Assembly: GCA_030640215.1 (NCBI GenBank)
Contig: DAOWJU010000142.1
Location: 1-11,236, forward strand
Source of the DNA: Desulfuromonadales bacterium
GTDB taxonomy: Bacteria; Desulfobacterota; Desulfuromonadia; Desulfuromonadales; BM103
Direction of reading: 5' to 3'
DNA: 11,236 nt
Shown: piece by piece, positions 1-6,007 of the stretch
Layout: the number at the start of each line of letters is the position of its first letter
How positions within the stretch are numbered: the stretch's first letter is position 1
Notes under the pieces: model-generated
The model's database searches: none
Told to the model about the DNA's origin: nothing
What the model saw: only the letters and a program-made list of their open reading frames with translations
Program-made: the position numbers and the translations under genes

Positions 1-2
1 AT

Positions 3-965
3 ATGAAACGCATCGCAGTGCTGACCAGTGGCGGCGATTGTTCAGGAATGAATGCAGCTATCCGCGCCGTTGTACGGGCCGGTCTGAGTAACAGCCTTGA
101 AGTCATCGGCATTCAAAAAGGTTACCAGGGACTGATAGATCGACAATACGAGCCGCTGACAACCAAATCGGTGAGTGGCAAGTTGCAAGTGGGCGGGACC
201 TTTTTACAGAGTGCCCGCTGCCTTGAGATGCTCGAAGAGCCTGGCCAGAGACTGGCAGCCGACAACCTCAAAGGTATGGGGATTGAAGGATTGGTCATCA
301 TCGGTGGCGACGGTTCTCATCGCGGCGCACTTGAGCTACAAAGACGCGGCATCCAGGTGATGGCCATCCCGGCATCGATCGACAACGACATTCCGTTCAC
401 CGACATGTCCCTCGGTGTAGACACCGCCCTGAACAATATCATCCATGCCGTCGACTGCCTGAAGGACACCGCATCATCCCATGATCGCACCTTCGTCGTC
501 GAAACCATGGGACGTAACTGCGGCTACCTGGCGCTGGTCGCCGGCATCGCCTGTGGCGCCGAATACGCCCTGATTCCCGAATCAAGATATGACATTGATG
601 AAATCTGCGGAAACCTGCGACGACGCTTTCAGGAAGGCCGGGACAACTCGATCATCATGATCGCTGAAGGTGCTGGCAGAGCCCAGGATGTTGCTGACCA
701 GATCAAGGCCCGCATCGGCTTTGAAACCCGCATCATGGTACTGGGTCACTACCAGCGTGGTGGTTCACCATCTTCTTTTGATCGACTACTTGCTGCTCGG
801 TTCGGCGTAACGGCCGTAGAAAATCTACTGCAAGGCGAATCGGGAAAAATGCTCGGCCTCTCCTGCGGTTCAGTTGTTCAGACCGACCTTGAAAAAGTGA
901 CTCAGGCTGGTCGACGAACAATTGATGAGACGTTGCTAAGACTGGCGGCGACGTTAGGGATTTAG
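3..965 (+). CDS. pfkA: ATP-dependent 6-phosphofructokinase, PfkA family
   Basis: Cytosolic enzyme of the Embden-Meyerhof pathway that phosphorylates fructose 6-phosphate to fructose 1,6-bisphosphate. The 320-residue product matches E. coli PfkA in length and aligns almost without gaps. The N-terminal loop GGDCSGMN (residues 11-17) and GGDGS (101-105) are visible; GGDGS is the form typical of ATP users, where PPi-dependent enzymes usually have GGDD. Other landmarks are PASIDND with the catalytic base D127, the SSHDR stretch with R162, ETMGR at 167-171, and GHYQRGG with the substrate ligands H249 and R252. R21, R25, R72 and E187, used in effector or substrate binding in the E. coli enzyme, are also present. 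Odd points are Ser125 in place of Thr125 and Cys13-Ser14 in place of the usual Ala-Pro. The ATG at base 3 fits the family N-terminus, but its ribosome binding site lies outside the window. The 3' end overlaps the convergent hypF by 12 bases. Confidence 0.95.
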   Translation: MKRIAVLTSGGDCSGMNAAIRAVVRAGLSNSLEVIGIQKGYQGLIDRQYEPLTTKSVSGKLQVGGTFLQSARCLEMLEEPGQRLAADNLKGMGIEGLVIIGGDGSHRGALELQRRGIQVMAIPASIDNDIPFTDMSLGVDTALNNIIHAVDCLKDTASSHDRTFVVETMGRNCGYLALVAGIACGAEYALIPESRYDIDEICGNLRRRFQEGRDNSIIMIAEGAGRAQDVADQIKARIGFETRIMVLGHYQRGGSPSSFDRLLAARFGVTAVENLLQGESGKMLGLSCGSVVQTDLEKVTQAGRRTIDETLLRLAATLGI

Positions 966-3215
966 GAGGCTGGCAACAACCGCCTGCCCCAAAGCAAGGC
1001 CACCATCATTAGGGGGAACGAGTGAGTGGGTAAGAACCTTGAAGCCTGACTTTTCAAGCTGAGCAAGAGTCAACTCTGTCAGCAGACAATTCTGAAATAC
1101 ACCACCGGAAAGTGCGACCAGACTTAGTCCTCTTTGCTGACGTACCTGGATGCAGATCTCAGCGATCATCACAGCCAGAGTAAAATGGAAGCGACCGGCG
1201 ATCTCTGCAACAGGACGTCCGGAGAAATTGTCTTTTGTAATCGCATCGATCAACGGCAATGGATCAAAAACAATCTGACCGTCAACGTGTAACAATTGAT
1301 AAGGGTACGATTGAGATTGAACAGGATCGGCAATCATCTCCAACTGCATGGCAGCTTGCCCCTCGAAGGAAACCTTCTGGCGCAATCCGAGCAGAGCCGC
1401 AACCGCATCGAAAAGGCGCCCGCAACTGGACGTGAGCGGCGTATTGATACCCTTCATGATCGCCTGACCAACAAGACGTAACTCGTTGTCAGTGATGCCT
1501 GCAAAAGCGTTTACACCATCTGGTACTTCTCCATAGGTTGATTGCAGGTAACTCAAAGCCATACGCCACGGTTCTTTGGTCGCAAGGTCGCCGCCGGGCA
1601 TCGGTTGATAACGAAAATGGCCGACACGCTCGTAGCTGCTCAGATCGCCAATCAGGAATTCTCCACCCCAGATATTGCCGTCTGCTCCGTAACCAATACC
1701 ATCGAAAATGACACCAATCGCAGGCTCTTCAACACCATGCTCGGCCAGGCAACTGGCCAGATGAGCGTGATGGTGCTGCACAGCAACACTCGGCAAACCG
1801 CTCTCTTCCAGGGCGTAACGTGTTGAGTAGTAATCGGGGTGAAGGTCGTGAGCGACCAGTTCCGGTTGTACTTCCAGAATCGACCGTAGATGGTTGATGG
1901 TCTGCTTAAATGAGTCATAGACTTCGAGATTCTTCAGATCGCCAACATGCTGACTCAGAAAGGCACGGTCTCCCCGGGTCAGGCAGACAGTATTCTTCAA
2001 CTCTGCACCAACCGCTAGGACTGATCGAGTTTCTCCCGGCAAAGCAATGGCACGCGGTACAAAGCCACGCGAACGGCGCAGCAGCAGAGGGCGGTCAGCC
2101 ATCACCCGGGCAATGGAGTCATCGGTACGGGTATGTATGCGACGATTGTGAATCAGAAAAGCGTCGGCGATTGTTCCCAGGCGCTGGCAAGCCTCATCAT
2201 CTTCGAAAGCAATCGGTTCATCGGAGAGGTTAGCGCTGGTCATCACCAGGGCCTCGAACTCGTCTTGTAACAACAGGTAATGCAGCGGTGTGTAAGGCAA
2301 CATGACGCCAAAGTAACGGTTGGCAGGAGCAATGTTTTCGGCCATGTTATGGTCGTCACACTTTTGCAGCAGGACTATCGGCCGTTCAACACCTTGCAGC
2401 AGTCGAGCTTCATCATCACCAACAATGGCGAACCTCTTGACGACATCAAGATCTTTCGCCATCAGGGCAAAGGGCTTTTCGTCACGCTGCTTACGGCGGC
2501 GAAGCTCCAGAACCGCCTCATGGTTACCGGCATCTACAGCGAGATGGTAGCCGCCCAAGCCTTTGATTGCCAGAATTTGCCCATCTTTGAGACGCCGAAC
2601 AGCCTCAGACAAGGGGTCTGCTACAACAATGCATTGTCCCTTGCCATCAACCAACTGCAACTCTGGGCCACATGTCGGGCAGGCGTTCGGTTGAGCATGA
2701 AAACGCCGTGAAGTCGGATCATCATATTCAGTCTGGCATTCTGGACAGAGCGGGAAATCCGCCATGGTTGTCAACGGCCGGTCGTAGGGAATACCGGTTA
2801 CAATCGTGTAGCGTGGGCCGCAATTAGTGCAATTAATAAAGGGGTAACAATAGCGACGATCACCAGAATCAAAGAGTTCTTGCAGACAATCTTCGCAAAC
2901 AAAAGTATCAGGAGCTATTTGAGCGCGACGGATTTCACCCACCCTGCTCTGCACTATTGAAAAGCCGGACGAACCCTGTACAGCAACAGTCTCTGCCTCA
3001 AGACTTTGAATGACAGCAAGTGGAGGTTTTTCGCTCTGGATTGCAGTGACAAATTGAGCCAGGTCATCAGGATCCCCTTCAACCTCAATCGTCACACCGC
3101 GCGTATCATTGCACACCGATCCGGCCAAACTGAACCGCTCGGCCAATTGATAGATGAACGGGCGAAAACCAACGCCCTGTACGATTCCTTCGATGATGAT
3201 TTTCTGTCGTTGCAA
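954..3215 (-). CDS. hypF: Carbamoyltransferase HypF, [NiFe]-hydrogenase maturation
   Basis: HypF turns carbamoyl phosphate and ATP into a carbamoyl-adenylate and passes the carbamoyl group to the C-terminal Cys of HypE. This is the route to the cyanide ligands of the [NiFe] hydrogenase active site. The 753 residues have the full family architecture. An acylphosphatase domain (about 4-90) carries GIVQGVGFRPF with R18, and N36. The double zinc finger is an exact CX2CX18CX2CX24CX2CX18CX2C (C107, C110, C129, C132, C157, C160, C179, C182). A YrdC-like domain (about 200-385) follows, then a Kae1-like domain with VQHHHAH (479-485), FDGIGYGADG (504-513) and LSGGVFQN (702-709). The start is TTG, chosen because the family begins just before this motif; AGGA lies 10 bases upstream (3226-3229). 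The stop is TAA. The gene stands alone here, without hypC, hypD or hypE beside it. Identity is very secure; the exact start is less so. Confidence 0.96.
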   Translation of the reverse strand: MQRQKIIIEGIVQGVGFRPFIYQLAERFSLAGSVCNDTRGVTIEVEGDPDDLAQFVTAIQSEKPPLAVIQSLEAETVAVQGSSGFSIVQSRVGEIRRAQIAPDTFVCEDCLQELFDSGDRRYCYPFINCTNCGPRYTIVTGIPYDRPLTTMADFPLCPECQTEYDDPTSRRFHAQPNACPTCGPELQLVDGKGQCIVVADPLSEAVRRLKDGQILAIKGLGGYHLAVDAGNHEAVLELRRRKQRDEKPFALMAKDLDVVKRFAIVGDDEARLLQGVERPIVLLQKCDDHNMAENIAPANRYFGVMLPYTPLHYLLLQDEFEALVMTSANLSDEPIAFEDDEACQRLGTIADAFLIHNRRIHTRTDDSIARVMADRPLLLRRSRGFVPRAIALPGETRSVLAVGAELKNTVCLTRGDRAFLSQHVGDLKNLEVYDSFKQTINHLRSILEVQPELVAHDLHPDYYSTRYALEESGLPSVAVQHHHAHLASCLAEHGVEEPAIGVIFDGIGYGADGNIWGGEFLIGDLSSYERVGHFRYQPMPGGDLATKEPWRMALSYLQSTYGEVPDGVNAFAGITDNELRLVGQAIMKGINTPLTSSCGRLFDAVAALLGLRQKVSFEGQAAMQLEMIADPVQSQSYPYQLLHVDGQIVFDPLPLIDAITKDNFSGRPVAEIAGRFHFTLAVMIAEICIQVRQQRGLSLVALSGGVFQNCLLTELTLAQLEKSGFKVLTHSLVPPNDGGLALGQAVVASLLNP

Positions 3216-3239
3216 GAGGATAATGTCCTGACAGTTTAG

Positions 3240-3251
3240 TAAGAATTCTTA
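3240..3251. other. 12-bp perfect palindrome upstream of hypF
   Basis: TAAGAATTCTTA is a perfect palindrome centred about 30 bases upstream of the hypF TTG start. Its place between the GC-rich repeat and the start codon would suit an operator for a dimeric regulator. AT-rich palindromes of this length also arise by chance, and I recognise no known regulator site. No convincing -35/-10 pair is visible around it. Confidence 0.3.
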
Positions 3252-3277
3252 GACCTCAGCGTAAGATCTCCCCAGGT

Positions 3278-3335
3278 CACCCCCCTGCTCGTTGCACTCG
3301 CTTCCCCCCTATTTAAAGGGGGGACTGAGGGGGTG
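3278..3335. repeat. Nested GC-rich inverted repeat in the leader of hypF
   Basis: In the 228-bp gap between the PilZ regulator and hypF there is an outer inverted repeat CACCCCC (3278-3284) / GGGGGTG (3329-3335). It encloses a perfect 8-bp hairpin TCCCCCCT (3303-3310) / AGGGGGGA (3317-3324) with a 6-base AT loop. Neither strand has a T tract directly after the stem, so it does not look like a standard intrinsic terminator. Short C-run/G-run palindromes of this style occur as dispersed intergenic repeats in several bacterial groups, so this may be a REP- or MITE-like copy. That is inference from appearance; copy number cannot be seen here. Confidence 0.6.
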
Positions 3336-3443
3336 TTGATTAATTAAGATGAGAGGATATCGGAAAAGGCTTGGAAATGCAGTCCAAAAAAATCAGATAG
3401 ACTGTCTTATAGGATTTGAGGGGAAGGCTGTGCGAGGCGATTG

Positions 3444-4190
3444 TCAGCTGGCATTGACAACCGGTTCGGTCTCGTCCAGAACGAGGTCACCAACCAGCAG
3501 CTCTTCTACCAAACCTGACAGGATCTCAATGTTCTTCAAAGTCATACGATCAAACTTGACTGCGATTCCTTGGGAAACCATTGGGCCACCATTCTGTGCC
3601 TTGCCATAGATCACAGAACCACCAACTTGCAAAGTCTCATCTGAAGGCAGCGGCAGGTCAACTTCGACGTGGGCTCCTTTTGGCAGTTGCTCACGCATAT
3701 GCAGGAAGATTCCACGCTCGGAAAGTGTGACACTGGAAACTTCGCGAAATTTACCCTGATGGTGCAAACCGACAGTTTTGTCGAAAGGCGCCCGCAAGTA
3801 ACGTCGGCGACCACCGGTATAAAGGTTACAGCGTTGAATCGCCTTATGTAATCGTCGTAGATCCACCGGCTTGTCGAGCACATCAATGCAACCGAGGCTC
3901 AAGGCTTCCCATTGCCGATGCTTATCCTGATAGCTGGAGATCATGATGACCGACAGGTCGGCAAGCTCCTCATCAGCACGGATGGCACGAAGAGCTTCAA
4001 GACCATCCATATCTGGCATCATCATATCCATGGTGATGAGGTGAGGACGGGTCACACGTGAGATTTCGATGGCTTCGGCAGCATTATTTACGGGAAGGAC
4101 TTCAAGATTCATGCGGTTCAGCAGTATTGAGAGGTACATGAGAAAAGGCTTGCTGTCATCAACTACAACTGCGATTGGTCGTGCGTTCAT
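3444..4190 (-). CDS. Response regulator with receiver and PilZ domains
   Basis: A 248-residue cytoplasmic response regulator with no DNA-binding domain. The receiver domain (about 5-122) has the acidic pair D11/D12, phosphoacceptor D55 in TMDMMMPDMDG, S85 at the conserved Ser/Thr position and K107 in DKPV. The C-terminal part (about 127-235) looks like a PilZ domain: RRYLR (R129-R133) matches the RxxxR c-di-GMP motif, followed by a beta-rich stretch. The second PilZ motif, normally (D/N)xSxxG, reads TLSERG, with T155 in place of Asp/Asn and S157 and G160 kept, so ligand affinity is uncertain. The ATG is preceded by GGAGG (4196-4200) five bases away. A c-di-GMP-I riboswitch and terminator occupy the leader, so expression is probably c-di-GMP controlled as well. 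The target is unknown; motility, surface attachment or exopolysaccharide output are typical PilZ roles. Confidence 0.9.
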   Translation of the reverse strand: MNARPIAVVVDDSKPFLMYLSILLNRMNLEVLPVNNAAEAIEISRVTRPHLITMDMMMPDMDGLEALRAIRADEELADLSVIMISSYQDKHRQWEALSLGCIDVLDKPVDLRRLHKAIQRCNLYTGGRRRYLRAPFDKTVGLHHQGKFREVSSVTLSERGIFLHMREQLPKGAHVEVDLPLPSDETLQVGGSVIYGKAQNGGPMVSQGIAVKFDRMTLKNIEILSGLVEELLVGDLVLDETEPVVNAS

Positions 4191-4216
4191 AACAACCTCC
4201 GTTTATCACATCCTGC

Positions 4217-4251
4217 AAAAAACCCATCTCTCGGTACCGGAGACGGGTTTT
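4217..4251 (-). terminator. Intrinsic terminator, riboswitch expression platform
   Basis: Read on the - strand, AAAACCCGTCTC (4251-4240) pairs with GAGATGGGTTTT (4230-4219) over 12 positions, with one G-U wobble and a 9-base loop. Six consecutive U residues span 4222-4217. It sits 16 bases after the aptamer and 26 bases before the ATG of the receiver-PilZ gene, with the ribosome binding site in between. It can therefore only act as a regulated attenuator for that gene, or as a stop for read-through from the NtrC-type gene upstream. Confidence 0.9.
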
Positions 4252-4267
4252 ATATCCTCTGCTACCC

Positions 4268-4366
4268 CTCTTCGGCAACCCGGCTATCCACCCTCCCTCT
4301 AAATGAGTTCAGTGGACCCGTGGCTTTGCGTCCCCGAGTTACCCCGAGTTTGCCATTATCGGCGAG
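4268..4366 (-). ncRNA. c-di-GMP-I (GEMM-I) riboswitch aptamer
   Basis: On the - strand the leader of the receiver-PilZ gene contains the hallmark GEMM-I segments in order. GGCAAAC (4354-4348) is followed by a 6-bp hairpin (4348-4343 with 4338-4333) closed by a GUAA tetraloop (4342-4339), which is the GNRA loop expected to dock on the tetraloop receptor. Then come GACGCAAAGCC (4332-4322), a second stem GUCCAC (4317-4312) / GUGGAU (4291-4286) with a purine-rich loop, and AUAGCCGGGUUGCCGA (4287-4272). The outer arms pair imperfectly to close P1. The base aligned with Vc2 G20 is G (4353), the one aligned with A47 is A (4326) and the one aligned with C92 is C (4275). By my alignment this is the canonical c-di-GMP type, not the A20 variant that prefers 3',3'-cGAMP. 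A strong terminator follows directly. Confidence 0.95.
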
Positions 4367-4396
4367 ATAATATTCTTACTCAGAAAGATAGCACAA
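4367..4396 (-). promoter_or_regulatory. Possible sigma-70 promoter of the riboswitch transcript
   Basis: On the - strand TTGTGC (4396-4391) and TATTAT (4372-4367) are separated by 18 bases. The -10 matches consensus at five of six positions; the -35 is weak (TTG only). Transcription would start near the first bases of the aptamer P1 stem, which is tight but possible. Transcription could also enter from the NtrC-type gene, which has no obvious terminator after its stop at 4470. Confidence 0.3.
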
Positions 4397-4401
4397 CAAT
4401 A

Positions 4402-4419
4402 CTCACAAATATCTCACAA
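4402..4419. repeat. Tandem 7-bp direct repeats upstream of the putative promoter
   Basis: CTCACAA occurs at 4402-4408 and again at 4413-4419, an 11-bp period close to one helical turn. The pair lies just upstream of the putative -35 at 4391-4396. Two half-sites on one DNA face at this position would suit an activator. I do not recognise the motif. Confidence 0.4.
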
Positions 4420-4469
4420 GGGATTGCATCGTTATGAAAAATCAGTTGAATTTTAAATATTGAGTCCGA

Positions 4470-5858
4470 TCATGCCCCTTCAGTCAGCCCGTATTTTTCC
4501 ATTTTATAGCGCAAAGTGCCACGGGGCAGGTTAAGCAGACGTGCCGTTTTGGCAACATTACCACCGGTAATAGTGACCGCCTGAGCGACCAGATCCTTCT
4601 CCAGTCGCCCGACTATCTCCTCAAACAAGATGCCTTCCGGAGGAATCTGATAGTCGAACGATGCTTCATTTTGTGGTTTGTCACCCCAGATTTCACGAGG
4701 CAGGCATTCAGGTGTAATGACCTCCTGATTATGCATGATGCAGATTCGTTCCATGACGTTACGCAATTCACGCACATTGCCTGGCCAGTGATAACGCATC
4801 AACAGATCCAGGGCAGCGCGAGAGATCTCACGAACATTCTTGCGAAACTCCTCGCTGTAATATTTGAGGAAAAACTCCAGCAATGGCGGGATATCCTCGC
4901 GACGGTCCCGTAGCGGCGGCACGTGAATCGGGAAGACGTTAAGACGATAGAAAAGATCCTCACGAAAAGCCTTCTGCTCGATGGCCTCCTTAATTTCGAG
5001 ATTGGTCGCGGCCACAATTCTGACATCGATATCGATATTCCGGTTACCACCCAACCGCCGGATCTTACGATCCTCGAGAACCCTGAGTAGTTTGACCTGT
5101 AGACTCGGATCCATCTCACCAATTTCATCAAGGAAAATCGTGCCGCCGTTGGCTTCCTCAAAGAGACCAATTTTACGGTTTTTAGCATCTGTGAAAGCAC
5201 CCCGTTCATGTCCGAACAGTTCGGTTTCGAGTAAATTGAACGGCAATGAGCCACAGTTGATCTCCACAAAGGGCTTATCTTTGCGGGGAGAGAGGTGGTG
5301 GATGGCCTTGGCTACGAGCTCCTTGCCGGTCCCTGATTCACCAGTAATCAAAACGGTAGAGGTCTCATGCTTGGCAACTTCACGAATCTGCCGATAGATC
5401 TGAGTCAACTGTTCGCTGGAACCGACCATGATGTTGTCAACGGAGACCTCCCGGACCTGACTGCCGCGCCGCAACTGGCGAACTTCACGGCGCAGGTTCT
5501 GAGTCTCCAGAGCCAGACGCACAATCAGGCGAATAGCATCGGCCTTAAATGGCTTCTTGATGTAGTCATAAGCTCCCATCTTCAGAGCTTCAACAGCGCT
5601 TTCTACGGTGCCATAACCGGTGATAATGATGACCAGCACACCGGGATCAATCTCACGCATAGCACGCAATACATCGAGACCGCTTTGAGCACCAAGATTC
5701 AGATCAAGCAGAACCAGGTCGACATCGGCCTCACTGACTTCCTTAACGGCGTCATCGCCATTGTCCGTAGAATAAGGATGGTAGCCGTCTTCCTCAAGAA
5801 TCCTTTCAAGATTCTCACGAATAAAGGCCTCATCATCCACAATCAGAATGCGATCCAT
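4470..5858 (-). CDS. NtrC-family sigma-54 dependent response regulator
   Basis: A 462-residue transcription activator with the classic three-part layout. The receiver domain (about 3-118) has D8/D9, phosphoacceptor D52, T80 and K102. The AAA+ domain (about 143-375) has Walker A GESGTGKE (173-180), Walker B FLDE (242-245), and downstream DLFYRLNVF and WPGNVREL. The C-terminal Fis-type helix-turn-helix (about 424-456) has GGNVAKTARLLNLPRGTLRYKM. The sigma-54 contact loop reads GAFTDA (220-225) instead of GAFTGA. The ATG is preceded by GAGGAG (5867-5872) eight bases away, so the start is secure. The large histidine kinase upstream on the same strand, 149 bases away, is its likely partner. The family hydrolyses ATP to remodel sigma-54 polymerase. 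I saw no clear -24/-12 promoter in the gaps of this window, so its target genes are probably elsewhere or not recognisable by eye. Confidence 0.95.
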   Translation of the reverse strand: MDRILIVDDEAFIRENLERILEEDGYHPYSTDNGDDAVKEVSEADVDLVLLDLNLGAQSGLDVLRAMREIDPGVLVIIITGYGTVESAVEALKMGAYDYIKKPFKADAIRLIVRLALETQNLRREVRQLRRGSQVREVSVDNIMVGSSEQLTQIYRQIREVAKHETSTVLITGESGTGKELVAKAIHHLSPRKDKPFVEINCGSLPFNLLETELFGHERGAFTDAKNRKIGLFEEANGGTIFLDEIGEMDPSLQVKLLRVLEDRKIRRLGGNRNIDIDVRIVAATNLEIKEAIEQKAFREDLFYRLNVFPIHVPPLRDRREDIPPLLEFFLKYYSEEFRKNVREISRAALDLLMRYHWPGNVRELRNVMERICIMHNQEVITPECLPREIWGDKPQNEASFDYQIPPEGILFEEIVGRLEKDLVAQAVTITGGNVAKTARLLNLPRGTLRYKMEKYGLTEGA

Positions 5859-6007
5859 AGAATAATCTCCTCAATCAGCATGTGAAAGAAACTATTAACA
5901 GAAGGCATAATAACGACAAAGAGGGGGAATAACAACGGAATATGGCCGAAACTGGCCATGCTTAGAACTTTCACCAGCAACCAAGAACAAGCAGCTGCAG
6001 CCGAAGG
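5859..6007 (-). other. Gap between kinase and NtrC-type regulator genes
   Basis: This 149-bp stretch holds the GAGGAG ribosome binding site of the downstream gene (5867-5872). It also contains a 6-bp inverted repeat ATGGCC (5942-5947) / GGCCAT (5954-5959) with a 6-base loop. No U tract follows the repeat on the - strand, so it is not a terminator, and co-transcription of kinase and regulator is likely. A 38-codon hydrophobic reading frame starts in the repeat and runs past the regulator's start codon; it is treated as a weak candidate only. Confidence 0.5.

Noticed and set aside
3303..3324. C-run/G-run hairpin as an intrinsic terminator
   Set aside because: The stem is strong, but neither strand has a T tract right after it; a repeat element fits better.
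3380..3410. T7 run on the - strand after the PilZ regulator as a terminator
   Set aside because: The upstream sequence forms only a stem of about 3 bp, too weak to call a terminator.
4069..4302. 77-codon + strand frame across the riboswitch region
   Set aside because: It crosses the 5' end of the PilZ regulator, the terminator and part of the aptamer, all of which explain the sequence better.
4331..4350. Repeated CCCCGAGTT as a tandem DNA repeat
   Set aside because: The two copies are the arms of the GNRA-capped aptamer hairpin; the likeness follows from G-U tolerant pairing, not a separate repeat.
5367..5885. 172-codon open frame on the + strand opposite the NtrC-type regulator
   Set aside because: It is antisense to the conserved receiver and linker coding region, with no domain or ribosome binding site supporting it.
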